DNA from: a bacterium
GTDB lineage: Bacteria; BMS3Abin14
DNA length: 35,359 nt
Reading direction: 5' to 3'
Assembly: GCA_029210545.1 (NCBI GenBank)
Contig: JARGFV010000006.1
Span: forward strand, 4,213-39,571
Part shown: piece after piece, positions 8,926 to 16,096 of the stretch
How positions within the stretch are numbered: the stretch's first letter is position 1
Layout: each line of letters opens with the position of its first letter
The notes under the pieces: generated by a model
Told to the model about the DNA's origin: nothing
Database searches by the model: none
The model's input: the letters and a program-made list of their open reading frames with translations, nothing else
Program-made: the position numbers and the translations under genes

Positions 8926-9432
8926 CTATTCGACGGCGGCTATCCGGTCCTTCAGGCTGTGATCGGAAAGGACCGGCCTGGCTTTTCCGGAGAGCTTTTC
9001 CAGTGGATTGCCGAGGGGGTGGTCCCTTAAAAGGTTCACAAAGCGCAGGATGTTCCACGCGCTTCGCTGCAGGCTTTCTTCGCCGATGCGGCTCGTTCCG
9101 TGGATGATCCTTCTGCGAAGCTGAACCGAGCTGACGATGTCCGGCCACAGTTTGCCGGCTGCCATGGGAAGGGACTCCTCCCACTCTTCCCGGCTTATGA
9201 CCCTGAAAAGGTAGATAAATCTCGGGTTGTCGATGCGTTCCTCGATCAGGGCGTCCCGGGCCTGCTGCACTGTCCACCCCTCACGCTTGGAGGCCAGGAT
9301 GAGCATCCTCCTGCGTACCGCCTCCCAGAGGGTCCACGATGCCGTGAAGGCGGTAAGACCATCGGGTGGATCTGAGTTGAGGGCTTTTTCAGCCCTCCTT
9401 TTCAATTCCAGGAGGTACTTGGGGTTGGGCAA
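8926..9432 (-). CDS. Helical HEPN-like protein of unknown function
   Basis: A 168-residue, mostly helical protein. RRRIIHG at 106-112 contains R-x4-H, the catalytic motif of HEPN-domain ribonucleases, and is followed by a long helix (EESLQRSAWNILRFVNLLR), as in HEPN folds. The N-terminal helix bundle (LTAFTASWTLWEAVRRRMLILASKREG) also fits. HEPN proteins often act in toxin-antitoxin and defence systems, and this one lies next to a VapBC pair, about 165 bp from vapC. The start is taken as TTG at 9432, with AAGGAG 11 nt upstream, a long spacing. The HEPN call rests on one short motif and predicted helicity, so it is tentative; the reading frame itself is convincing. No second subunit (for example MNT) is adjacent. 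Confidence 0.65.
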   Translation of the reverse strand: MPNPKYLLELKRRAEKALNSDPPDGLTAFTASWTLWEAVRRRMLILASKREGWTVQQARDALIEERIDNPRFIYLFRVISREEWEESLPMAAGKLWPDIVSSVQLRRRIIHGTSRIGEESLQRSAWNILRFVNLLRDHPLGNPLEKLSGKARPVLSDHSLKDRIAAVE

Positions 9433-9475
9433 GGCTCAATTTTCTCCTTTCCGGCAGGTCGAAAATTGAGATTCG

Positions 9476-9578
9476 AAAGGTTAAGGTGGAATGTGGAAAG
9501 GAGGATCAATCAACGGTGTGAACGACCAGCCTGTATTTTAGTGCTTTCACCTTCTACTTTCCACTTGTTACTTTCCAC
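9476..9578. repeat. Inverted pair of 7-bp-period arrays (AAGGTGG / TTTCCAC)
   Basis: Left units AAAGGTT, AAGGTGG, AATGTGG, AAAGGAG (9476-9503). Right units CTTTCAC, CTTCTAC, TTTCCAC, TTGTTAC, TTTCCAC (9544-9578). The same words occur in the array after ligA. The pair flanks 40 bp of unique sequence between the HEPN-like gene and vapC. Confidence 0.82.
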
Positions 9579-9596
9579 TCCTTCGTTGAGCTTTGC

Positions 9597-10019
9597 TCAG
9601 CGAAGGTCCCCCACCCACTTGACGTGGACCGAGAAAGGCGTCCCCCGGACAATATCGTACAAAGTCCGGCTTGTTGTCACGAGGCGGCAGTCGCTCTGCA
9701 CGGCCAGGGCCAGGGATAGGCCGTCGCCCAATGGGCGATCAAGTGACGTGGCGATCCGCAAGGCCGCCTCCATGAGCGGGCTGGCAGGGACGAAACACAG
9801 TGGCGCTGCCTGGAGGGCTTCCAGGGTGGTCAGACTCTCTTCCTGGGTCAACTCCCCGAGCCGTGTTTTTGCAGTGAGCAGCCTGGCTGCCTCGGTGAGC
9901 AGGGTGTCGGGGGCAAGAAGCTCGTTCCCCCCGTCCAGGAGGCGGGCTGCAGCGTTCGAATGATCTTCGGGTACGAACCATTTGACTACGAGGGACGGCT
10001 CGACGACGAACCGTGCCAT
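9597..10019 (-). CDS. vapC: VapC-like PIN-domain protein with degenerate active site
   Basis: A 140-residue PIN-domain protein of the type II toxin class, normally a Mg2+-dependent RNase inhibited by its VapB partner. The fold signature is complete: FVVEPSLVVKWFVPE at the start, LLTEAARLL (Glu43), GDGLSLALAV (Asp99) and LVTTSRTLY. Two of the four metal-site acids are changed. The first, usually Asp in VDAS-type starts, is Glu7, and the last (TADR or TNDR) is TTSR with Ser117. Activity may therefore be reduced or lost. The ATG directly follows the TAG of the antitoxin gene (10020-10022), so translation is probably coupled. Product family is certain; function as a live toxin is not. Confidence 0.88.
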   Translation of the reverse strand: MARFVVEPSLVVKWFVPEDHSNAAARLLDGGNELLAPDTLLTEAARLLTAKTRLGELTQEESLTTLEALQAAPLCFVPASPLMEAALRIATSLDRPLGDGLSLALAVQSDCRLVTTSRTLYDIVRGTPFSVHVKWVGDLR

Positions 10020-10244
10020 CTAGAGGGCTCCTTCTGCAAGTTCGCCGCTGTCAGTATGTTCACGGCCGCCAAGCATCCGTCTTATCCTGGCGGCAAGAAT
10101 GGCCGCATCCAGGGATTCGGCCTGGGCCGCGCTTTCAATGATGTTTTTGAGCTCCGACTGCATGGATCGGCCGTTGCGGTGGGCCCTGGTCTTCAGCTGT
10201 TTGATGGTCTCCGGGGAAAGGTCCCGGATAAGGATGTTGGGCAT
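10020..10244 (-). CDS. vapB: VapB/FitA-type ribbon-helix-helix antitoxin
   Basis: A 74-residue antitoxin. MPNILIRDLSPETIKQLKTRAHRNGRSMQSEL is the FitA/VapB-type ribbon-helix-helix DNA-binding segment: one beta strand, then two helices. The tail (DAAILAARIRRMLGGREHTDSGEL) is the usual toxin-binding region. The ATG at 10244 is chosen because AAGGAGG lies 7-8 nt upstream; the frame is open further upstream but enters the operator. It forms an operon with vapC with no intergenic base. The repressor presumably binds the palindrome at 10262-10287. Confidence 0.9.
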   Translation of the reverse strand: MPNILIRDLSPETIKQLKTRAHRNGRSMQSELKNIIESAAQAESLDAAILAARIRRMLGGREHTDSGELAEGAL

Positions 10245-10261
10245 AGCGAAATCCTCCTTAA

Positions 10262-10287
10262 AGTGATAACATAATGATATCATCACT
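10262..10287. promoter_or_regulatory. Palindromic operator of the vapBC pair
   Basis: AGTGAT (10262-10267) and ATCACT (10282-10287) are inverted, with a TGATATCA palindrome between them, about 18 bp upstream of the vapB start. Size and place match RHH-antitoxin autoregulatory sites. Confidence 0.6.
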
Positions 10288-10302
10288 CTAGGTTGATTTC
10301 CA

Positions 10303-10344
10303 GTGCACAGTTCACGGTGCACAGTTCACGGTTTACTGTTCACT
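10303..10344. repeat. Six-unit 7-bp-period array (GTGCACA/GTTCACG)
   Basis: GTGCACA, GTTCACG, GTGCACA, GTTCACG, GTTTACT, GTTCACT run without interruption upstream of the vapBC operator. The same word family recurs at 14744-14764. Confidence 0.88.
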
Positions 10345-10450
10345 GAAAACCATTAACCGTATACTTCTCTCCTCCTTTACCTCCCCCCCCAATCCCGTTA
10401 AAATGTCCTGTCATATAAACCGTCCACGTGTGTCCCTTCCCGGAGGTGCC

Positions 10451-11827
10451 ATGAACACCGGACCATCCCAACCCATGTCCGCCGGCAAACCGGTCCTGAT
10501 TGCCTCTGTCGCCTACACCCTGGTTGCCTATGCCACTTTCAGCGGGCTGTGGGGGATCGTCATCGCCCCCCGCCTCCTGCTCGTGGTTGTCGGCGTCCAG
10601 GCGGCCATGCTGCTTCTGGGAGGCAGCAGGGTGCTGACCGGCCTCGGCGTCGCCTTCCTTGCCGCCCTCCTGGCCGTAGCCGCCTTGTTCGCTGCTGTTT
10701 TCCTTGTTTTCCCGGCCTCCGTACTTTACCGGGCTGCCGCTTTGGTGGGCGGTGTGTCAACCATCCTTTTCATCCTTTTTTCCTTTGCAACCGCCTCCAG
10801 GGACCCGATCGCCGTTGTTGAGGAACCGTCGGACTCACCTGGATCAAAAAACCCGCACGTCCTCTTCGAAGATGAGGAGACTGGTGGCCAGCCGGGATCG
10901 CCGGCCAAGGGCGATGTGCGAAGTGCGAAGGATGGAGAAGAGACTGCTGATGAAGAGGAGCAGGGTGAATCGCTTCTTGAAATGACGGGGGAATCTGTAA
11001 CGGAATACGAGTTCGACGATCTTTCGGACGAAACACTGGAAATATCTCTGGCCGGGGGGAGCGAGGAGCTTTTCCCGGAGGAGGAAGATAAAACGGATCA
11101 GGACGAGACGTCCATTCCTGAGGACTGGGTTGACGCAGCCGCAAAGGAAATAACGTTGATGGACTCGCAAAAAGTCTCTTCGAGCCATTTTGCGGGATTA
11201 TCGTCGTTGACCGGGACAGAAGGGGAAACCGGGGAGGCGATACCGGGACCCCTTGTCCCTGATCCCCGGGCGGCCGGCGGCGGGAAACTCCCCCCTCCCG
11301 CCTATCCGAAAGAATACAGGATGCGAACCCATTACCGCGTCCTGGATTCGGGGAGCGGTGAACTGTACGGTGTCTATTACGGGGACGAGGGGTACGCCAG
11401 CCTGGATCTGGTGACCCTCGGCGCCCTGCTGGGAGAGAGGATGGGGTCGGCCGAGCTGGCCATCGTCAAGCTGGACTGGTCCAATTTCGATGAGGTCGAA
11501 GTCCACGTGCACAAACCCGGGATCGCCGGGTCGGAAAATGTTCTGCCTCTGCCGGCCGCCGAAGCGGATGAAGACGGCATCAGGGCACCCCGTTTCGTCA
11601 TCTACGACCGCAGAACTATCCAGCCCATGAAAGAGTACATACCGGAGGGGGACCGCCCCCGCATCGACCGGCTGACCCTTTACAAGCTGTTTCCGGAGTT
11701 CGATTTCAAGACCTTCGAGATCGAATCGATCCGCTGGCACGAAGATGAGGTCCGGATCTTTATCCGTGGGGAGAAAAAACGAAGTTCAAAGTCCAAAGTC
11801 CCGAGTCCACAGGGGACGGACGATTGA
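10451..11827 (+). CDS. Membrane protein with two copies of an unrecognised C-terminal module
   Basis: A 458-residue protein. Four hydrophobic helices lie in residues 14-113; APRLLLVVVGVQAAMLLL resembles the second helix of the 252-residue protein at 8027-8785. A long acidic, low-complexity linker (120-285) leads to two related domains: 294-356 (HYRVLDSGSGELYGV ... LVTLGALLG ... AIVKLDWSNFDEVEVHVHKPG) and 379-442 (RFVIYDRRTI ... LTLYKLFPEFDFKTF ... ESIRWHEDEVRIFIRGE). The shared pattern is Y/F-x-I/V-x-D, a helix, then I-x-x-hydrophobic-x-W-x4-V-x-I/V-x-I/V. Two pieces of intergenic repeat lie inside the gene: LMDSQKV (236-242) and the last ten residues. GGAGGTG lies 6 nt before the ATG at 10451; the open frame from 10403 is not used. 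It is cotranscribed with the next gene (22-bp gap). Family unknown. Confidence 0.8.
   Translation: MNTGPSQPMSAGKPVLIASVAYTLVAYATFSGLWGIVIAPRLLLVVVGVQAAMLLLGGSRVLTGLGVAFLAALLAVAALFAAVFLVFPASVLYRAAALVGGVSTILFILFSFATASRDPIAVVEEPSDSPGSKNPHVLFEDEETGGQPGSPAKGDVRSAKDGEETADEEEQGESLLEMTGESVTEYEFDDLSDETLEISLAGGSEELFPEEEDKTDQDETSIPEDWVDAAAKEITLMDSQKVSSSHFAGLSSLTGTEGETGEAIPGPLVPDPRAAGGGKLPPPAYPKEYRMRTHYRVLDSGSGELYGVYYGDEGYASLDLVTLGALLGERMGSAELAIVKLDWSNFDEVEVHVHKPGIAGSENVLPLPAAEADEDGIRAPRFVIYDRRTIQPMKEYIPEGDRPRIDRLTLYKLFPEFDFKTFEIESIRWHEDEVRIFIRGEKKRSSKSKVPSPQGTDD
11159..11178. repeat. Half copy of the GCAAAAAGTCC repeat inside a coding sequence
   Basis: GATGGACTCGCAAAAAGTC in the linker of the 458-residue membrane protein matches the left half of the intergenic hairpin at 14688-14706 (GATGGACCCGCAAAAAGTT) with two changes. 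It is read as MDSQKV. Confidence 0.7.
11781..11808. repeat. Four-unit 7-bp-period array forming a protein C terminus
   Basis: GAAGTTC, AAAGTCC, AAAGTCC, CGAGTCC sit at the 3' end of the preceding coding sequence and encode most of its final basic residues (RSSKSKVPSP). The same AAAGTCC word family makes the intergenic array at 13314-13348. Confidence 0.78.
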
Positions 11828-11849
11828 AAATTAACCCGAGATCTTAACT

Positions 11850-12950
11850 ATGATGAAACCGTTAACCTCATCCATTCTTACCGCGCGTACCGTCACCATA
11901 TGTCTCACGGTTCTCCTGATCCTGTCCCTTATCCCGGTTTCCAGTGGTACCTTCCTGGAGGCGGCCCTCGGGAAGGCCGGGCTGGATCAGGTAAATGCCG
12001 CCGCCCGTGGCTATCTCCAGGACCAGCGGGACCAGGCCATCAAAGGGTTCCTGGTCCTTTCCGCCCTCAAGGTAGGGCTCGCCGTCCTGCGCAGCTCCGA
12101 GATCGGGCTTGTCCTGAATGTCCGTATCGGAGATCTTGCGATCGCCGTTTACGATTACGTCAACTTTGCCTGGAAGGTCATGCTGGCTGCGGTTGCCTGG
12201 TTCTACCTGGCCGATTTCTTTCTGGACCTTTCCGCGAAAGTGGACACCTGGTTCCTCTGGGCAGCCCTGATCTGCTTTTCAGCGGCCGGATGGCTAGCTC
12301 TTCTCAGTGTCGAAAAAAGGGTACTGAAAAACCTGCTTCAACGCACCGGAGTAGTGGCTGCCGTCTTTTCCCTGATCCTGTACGTCGCGCTTCCCCTGGG
12401 TTTTATAGGAGCGGGCTGGGTATCGGCCAACGTTACCGGGACCGCCATCGTTGATGCCAACCGTTTCCTGGAGGACCTCCAGGACGACATGCCCTCACTT
12501 CAGGAGAGCGGGAAAAAAAGCCAGACCTCTGCCGGCGATATCCGCACTCCGTCGGTGACGGTTCCTTTCCCCTATGACGGAACCGACCCTTCAAGGGTTG
12601 TTGTGGAGGATGAGGTCCGGAAGGGGGGCTTTGGCGGTTTGGTTGAAGGCATCGTATACGGCCAGAAACTGAGGAAGTTTAAAAACTACCTCGAGTCGAG
12701 GTCCAGTGAACTGGCCTCGGTGATCCTCCGCCAGACGGCTGCCTACCTTTTTAATATTGTCCTTCTGCCCCTGCTCATGGTCCTCTCCCTGTACATGGGC
12801 GGGAAATATGTCGTCTCTTTTGCTCCTGCCCGGCCTGTCTCTCTTGCCCCGGGCACCGGGTCGGCGATCCCGGATCTGACCGAAGCGATCAAACGGCTGG
12901 AAAGAAGAATGGGGAAAACGAGCTTGGATAGAGAAAACCCTGAACCGTGA
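11850..12950 (+). CDS. Polytopic membrane protein of unknown function
   Basis: A 366-residue protein. Hydrophobic segments lie near 14-32 (TVTICLTVLLILSLIPV), 64-80, 104-125 (FAWKVMLAAVAWFYLADFF), 133-152, 167-193 and 297-320 (LFNIVLLPLLMVLSLYMGG). A soluble region of about 100 residues (194-295) separates the last helix from the rest. A short coiled-coil-like tail (LTEAIKRLERRMGK) ends the protein. It starts 22 bp after the preceding gene, so the two are probably an operon. The Shine-Dalgarno is weak; ATG at 11850 or 11853 are both possible. I recognise no family. Its partnership with the modular membrane protein upstream is inferred from spacing only. Confidence 0.75.
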   Translation: MMKPLTSSILTARTVTICLTVLLILSLIPVSSGTFLEAALGKAGLDQVNAAARGYLQDQRDQAIKGFLVLSALKVGLAVLRSSEIGLVLNVRIGDLAIAVYDYVNFAWKVMLAAVAWFYLADFFLDLSAKVDTWFLWAALICFSAAGWLALLSVEKRVLKNLLQRTGVVAAVFSLILYVALPLGFIGAGWVSANVTGTAIVDANRFLEDLQDDMPSLQESGKKSQTSAGDIRTPSVTVPFPYDGTDPSRVVVEDEVRKGGFGGLVEGIVYGQKLRKFKNYLESRSSELASVILRQTAAYLFNIVLLPLLMVLSLYMGGKYVVSFAPARPVSLAPGTGSAIPDLTEAIKRLERRMGKTSLDRENPEP

Positions 12951-12951
12951 A

Positions 12952-12975
12952 CCCTTCGACAAGCTCAGGGCAGGC
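12952..12975. repeat. Dispersed repeat CCCTTCGACAAGCTCAGGG, copy 1
   Basis: CCCTTCGACAAGCTCAGGG followed by CAGGC, starting one base after the preceding stop codon. A near-identical copy is at 27676-27699 and variants at 31296-31340 and 23124-23148. It is a widely seen REP-like word in environmental genomes; its chance translation LSLSKG often contaminates predicted proteins. Confidence 0.8.
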
Positions 12976-12983
12976 CGTGAACC

Positions 12984-13030
12984 GGGGAAAGTGAAAGGGG
13001 AGCTCAACTCTCAACTCCTCCCTTTCCCCT
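12984..13030. repeat. Inverted purine/pyrimidine arrays with CTCAACT heptamers
   Basis: A purine side (GGGGAAAGTGAAAGGGGAG, from 12984) faces CTCAACT, CTCAACT, CCTCCCT, TTCCCCT (13003-13030, 7-bp period). The two sides can pair into a hairpin. Apart from this and the preceding repeat, 12951-13149 holds nothing I can identify. Confidence 0.7.
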
Positions 13031-13149
13031 CTTGTTCTCCGTGAAAATATCGTTATATTAGCGTTAAGCGGCAGTTACGGTTTGCAGGCGTTTTCTTCAG
13101 TCAGGCCGTTTGCCGATAATAAATCGGGCGAGGGTAGGAGGACTGTAAA

Positions 13150-13311
13150 ATGACGGACAACAGATTCGAGGACAGAAGAACAAGCAGTGAAGACAGGAGA
13201 AGTCCCGGCATGGACAGGCGCCAGTTTGTGGACATTTCCAGGCCGACGGACAAGGAAAGGCGGAGCGCTGGTTCTGATCGTCGTGATGGGGCCCCGGACC
13301 GGAGAGGTTAA
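13150..13311 (+). CDS. 53-residue DRR-repeat microprotein
   Basis: A very hydrophilic 53-residue protein with recurring (D/E)RR triplets: FEDRR, SEDRR, MDRRQ, KERR, SDRRD, PDRRG, spaced about 6-15 residues. It is short, but AGGAGG lies 8 nt before the ATG and the composition is non-random throughout. The family is not named here, though small DRR-rich proteins of similar style occur in deltaproteobacteria. It has no signal or membrane segment. Alternating acidic and paired-arginine patches suggest binding to a nucleic acid or an acidic partner; this is inference. It stands alone between repeat-rich spacers. Confidence 0.65.
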   Translation: MTDNRFEDRRTSSEDRRSPGMDRRQFVDISRPTDKERRSAGSDRRDGAPDRRG

Positions 13312-13313
13312 AA

Positions 13314-13348
13314 CCAGTCCAAAGACCAAAGTCCAAGGTCCAAAGAAA
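13314..13348. repeat. Five-unit 7-bp-period array (AAAGTCC)
   Basis: CCAGTCC, AAAGACC, AAAGTCC, AAGGTCC, AAAGAAA begin two bases after the stop codon of the microprotein gene. They share words with the array at the end of the 458-residue membrane protein gene. Confidence 0.85.
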
Positions 13349-13388
13349 ATAGGCGGCCGATGGGCCGCCTATTTGACGCTTATGCTCT

Positions 13389-13437
13389 TTCCTGGTTCTT
13401 GGCTCGTCGTTCCTCGTTCCTGGCTGTCAGCTATCAG
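13389..13437. repeat. Seven-unit 7-bp-period array (TTCCTGG/TTCCTCG)
   Basis: TTCCTGG, TTCTTGG, CTCGTCG, TTCCTCG, TTCCTGG, CTGTCAG, CTATCAG. Together with the next array it fills most of the spacer 13312-13560, where no gene is visible. Confidence 0.75.
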
Positions 13438-13503
13438 CCAAAGTGTCCCTGGATTTCGGATCATCGCGACTATGTTGTGATTTCCGGAATGACGATTTAT
13501 TAC

Positions 13504-13535
13504 TCCGTGTCGCCGCATCTCCGTGTCCACGCGTC
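13504..13535. repeat. Four-unit 8-bp-period array (TCCGTGTC)
   Basis: TCCGTGTC, GCCGCATC, TCCGTGTC, CACGCGTC. The period is 8, not 7, but the style and intergenic location match the heptamer arrays. Confidence 0.6.
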
Positions 13536-13560
13536 AGTTTTTCCGCCCTTCGCCCTGAAT

Positions 13561-14658
13561 TCAGTCGCCCAGACAGGTCCCAAGTGATCGGGCCGTCAGG
13601 ATCGTGTCGCAGTGTGACGGGACGTTCTTCATGCGCTGGGTAGCCTTTTCCAGGGGAACCTCGGTGACGGTGGGGGGGTCGAGTCCCACCATGACCCCGG
13701 TCCGTCCTTCCGCGAGGGTCCTCACGGCGGCGGCACCGAAACGCAATGCGAGGAGCCTGTCGAAGGTGGTGGGGGTTCCACCACGCTGAAGGTGGCCGAG
13801 AACTATTGAGCGGGTCTCCTTTGCGGTGCGACGGTTGATCTCCCCTGCCAGCCACTCGGCGAGTCCCCCTAACCGGACTTCCTGTCCCATCTCTTTTTCA
13901 CCCCGGGTCATGATGGTGCCGCCCTTCGGCCTCGCGCCTTCCGCCGCGACCACGATGGAGTAGTTGCGGCCGCGCCGCTCCCGTTCCAGGATCGCTTCGC
14001 ACACCTTCTCGATGTCGAAGGGGATCTCCGGGATGAGGATGACGTCGGCGGCCCCCGAAACGCCCGAGTTCAGGGCGATCCATCCGGCGTAACGTCCCAT
14101 GACCTCGACGACCATGACCCTGCGATGGCTCTCCGTCGTCGGGTGGAGTTTGTCGATGGCCTCGGTGGCCGTTGTTACCGCGGTGTCGAATCCGAAGGTG
14201 ATCACGGTGCCCTGCAGGTCGTTGTCGATGGTCTTGGGCACACCTACCACGGGGATCCCCTTCAGGTGCAGCCGGTGGGCGATGCCCAGGGATCCGTCAC
14301 CGCCGATGGCCACCAGCGCGTCGAAGCCGTGGGAGTGGAACTTTTCCACCAGCTCATCGGAGCGATCGACCGTCATCAGCGTTCCGCTGACCTCTGTGGG
14401 AAACTGGAAAGGATCGCCACGGTTGTCGGTCCCAAGGATCGTCCCGCCGATGTGGGTGATGCCCCTGACCCGTTCTTCTGTCAGCGCGATGAGGCCCTCT
14501 TCCGGCGTCATGTCCAGCAGCCCCCGGTAGGCCTGCTTCATGCCCCAGACCTCCCATCCGAGCCGGATCCCCGAAATGGTGACGGCGCGGATGACGGCGT
14601 TGAGGCCGGGTGCGTCCCCCCCTCCCGTGGTTATGGCGATCTTGCGGATCAATTTCAT
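13561..14658 (-). CDS. pfkA: 6-phosphofructokinase, group III type (ATP or pyrophosphate)
   Basis: Phosphorylates fructose 6-phosphate in glycolysis, or runs reversibly if pyrophosphate-linked. Motifs along the 365-residue chain: TGGGDAPGLNAVIRA (11-25), GTDNRGDPF, AIGGDGSLGIAH (117-128), PKTIDNDL (141-148), TFGFDTAV, EVMGRYAGWIAL, and LGHLQRGGTPTTFDR. Phosphoryl-donor choice is read from two positions: Gly in GGDGS (E. coli 104) favours ATP, while Lys in PKTIDND (124) is typical of pyrophosphate enzymes. This G/K combination defines the mixed group III, where members of either specificity are known, so the donor cannot be decided from sequence. GGAG precedes the ATG at 14658. Neighbouring genes are unrelated. 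Confidence 0.95.
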   Translation of the reverse strand: MKLIRKIAITTGGGDAPGLNAVIRAVTISGIRLGWEVWGMKQAYRGLLDMTPEEGLIALTEERVRGITHIGGTILGTDNRGDPFQFPTEVSGTLMTVDRSDELVEKFHSHGFDALVAIGGDGSLGIAHRLHLKGIPVVGVPKTIDNDLQGTVITFGFDTAVTTATEAIDKLHPTTESHRRVMVVEVMGRYAGWIALNSGVSGAADVILIPEIPFDIEKVCEAILERERRGRNYSIVVAAEGARPKGGTIMTRGEKEMGQEVRLGGLAEWLAGEINRRTAKETRSIVLGHLQRGGTPTTFDRLLALRFGAAAVRTLAEGRTGVMVGLDPPTVTEVPLEKATQRMKNVPSHCDTILTARSLGTCLGD

Positions 14659-14696
14659 AGGCAGCTCCGGCTGAAGTTAACAAGGTTGATGGACCC

Positions 14697-14724
14697 GCAA
14701 AAAGTTCCGGGTTGGACTTTTTGC
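14697..14724. repeat. Dispersed GCAAAAAGTCC hairpin, full copy
   Basis: GCAAAAAGTTCC and GGACTTTTTGC face each other; flanks GATGGACCC and GACCCTATC are shared with other copies. It lies upstream of pfkA on the minus strand and could form a leader hairpin there. Confidence 0.8.
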
Positions 14725-14743
14725 GACCCTATCAAGTTTAACA

Positions 14744-14764
14744 GTTCACGGTTCACAGTCCACC
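14744..14764. repeat. Three-unit 7-bp-period array (GTTCACG)
   Basis: GTTCACG, GTTCACA, GTCCACC, the same words as the array at 10303-10344. Confidence 0.75.
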
Positions 14765-14793
14765 CTGAACTGGAAGCGCGCTCGCGCCGCGCA

Positions 14794-14842
14794 CCCAAAA
14801 CCCAAAACCCAAAACCCAAAAACCAAAAACCAAAAACCAAAA
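14794..14842. repeat. Seven-unit 7-bp-period array (CCCAAAA x4, ACCAAAA x3)
   Basis: Four identical CCCAAAA units followed by three identical ACCAAAA units, the cleanest array in the window. CCCAAAA words recur at 23384-23404. The spacer 14659-14979 contains only this, two other repeats and a short unassigned stretch before the aldo/keto reductase. Confidence 0.95.
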
Positions 14843-14979
14843 ACCCTTCTCCCCCTTCCCTCCCTGTTTCGTGTCCGTTAGACTATACCAGGTAACGGAT
14901 CATCAGCGGGGGAACCAGCTTACATCGTTTATTTCGTACTTCGTTCCTTGTGCTTCGCACAGTTTGTAGGAGGTGCCAA

Positions 14980-15972
14980 ATGGAGAAGCGAAACCTTGGA
15001 AATCAGGGGCTCACCGTATCGGCCATGGGACTCGGATGCATGGGGATGTCCGAGTTCTACGGCAGCGCCGATCAGGCGGGGTCCATGGCAACGATCCACA
15101 GGGCCAGGGACCTGGGCATCGACTTCCTCGATACCGCTGACATGTACGGCCAGGGCCGTAACGAGGAACTGGTGGGCAAGGCCATTTCCGGCATGCGCGG
15201 CGACTTCGTCATCGCAACCAAGTTCGGTGTGGTGAGGGACGAGGCCGGCCAGTTCCTCGGTGTGAGCGGCCGTCCTGATTACGTTCGGTCGGCCTGCGAG
15301 GGGAGCCTCAAAAGGTTGAGGATCGACACCATCGACCTTTACTACCAGCACCGGGTCGACAAGGAGGTGCCCATTGAGGACACCGTGGGGGAGATGTCGC
15401 GGCTGGTCGTGGAAGGCAAGGTCCGGTTCCTGGGACTCAGTGAGGCCGGTCCCGATACCATCAGGCGCGCCTGCGGTGTCCACCCCATAAGCGCCCTGCA
15501 GACCGAGTACTCCCTGTGGACGAGAGATCCCGAGAAGGAGGTCATCCCCACCTGTCGGGAGCTGGGCGTCGGGTTCGTCCCCTACAGCCCCCTCGGCCGC
15601 GCCATGCTGGCCGGGAAGGTGACGAAGGCGGACCAGTTGGACAAGGAGGGTGATGCCAGGCTCGCGCGTTTTCCCCGTTTCCAGGGGGAAAACTTCGAAA
15701 GGAACATGGAACTGGTCCATGGGCTCATGGCAGTCGCCGGGCGCATGGGCTGCACTCCAGGGCAGCTCGCTCTTTCCTGGGTCCTCTCCCGGGGCAAAGA
15801 CCTGGTCCCCATCCCCGGTACCACGAAGATCGATCACCTGGAAGAGAACGTGAATGCCCTGGCAGTGCGGATCTCCCGGGCTGAGATGGAGGAACTGTCC
15901 GGGATCTTTCCGCCGGGCGCTGCTGCCGGGGACCGTTACTTCGAACACGGCATGAAAATGCTTGAAACCTGA
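14980..15972 (+). CDS. Aldo/keto reductase
   Basis: A 330-residue NADPH-dependent aldehyde/ketone reductase, a soluble TIM barrel. The tetrad is present: [18 protein letters not shown] contributes Asp and Tyr (near 47-52), VIATKFG the Lys (near 81), and DLYYQHRVD the His (near 120). The C-terminal cofactor segment [15 protein letters not shown] is typical of the AKR12/13-like group that includes YakC relatives. The N terminus [25 protein letters not shown] also fits. The ATG at 14980 has AGGAGGT 6 nt upstream; the frame is open from 14950 but lacks such a site. It stands as a single gene between unrelated ones; the substrate cannot be predicted. Confidence 0.94.
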   Translation: MEKRNLGNQGLTVSAMGLGCMGMSEFYGSADQAGSMATIHRARDLGIDFLDTADMYGQGRNEELVGKAISGMRGDFVIATKFGVVRDEAGQFLGVSGRPDYVRSACEGSLKRLRIDTIDLYYQHRVDKEVPIEDTVGEMSRLVVEGKVRFLGLSEAGPDTIRRACGVHPISALQTEYSLWTRDPEKEVIPTCRELGVGFVPYSPLGRAMLAGKVTKADQLDKEGDARLARFPRFQGENFERNMELVHGLMAVAGRMGCTPGQLALSWVLSRGKDLVPIPGTTKIDHLEENVNALAVRISRAEMEELSGIFPPGAAAGDRYFEHGMKMLET

Positions 15973-16096
15973 AATGTGTTGTAACGAATTCCTCCCGAAC
16001 CTGTCTAACTGCTGTAAATGCATGGGAAACAGGTTCCTGTGCCTGCCCCTGTACCAGGGGCACAGAAGTTTAACAGAGCAGGCAGGGAGGTTACCG

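Noticed and set aside
12952-12975. Predicted peptides with LSLSKG, PELVEG or LRSGQAG (also near 23130, 27680 and 31300)
   Set aside because: These are translations of dispersed palindromic repeats, not protein motifs.
14794-14842. Telomere-like or replication-origin iterons as an explanation of the CCCAAAA array
   Set aside because: Similar arrays with other words are spread throughout the window, and no replication gene or DnaA boxes accompany it.
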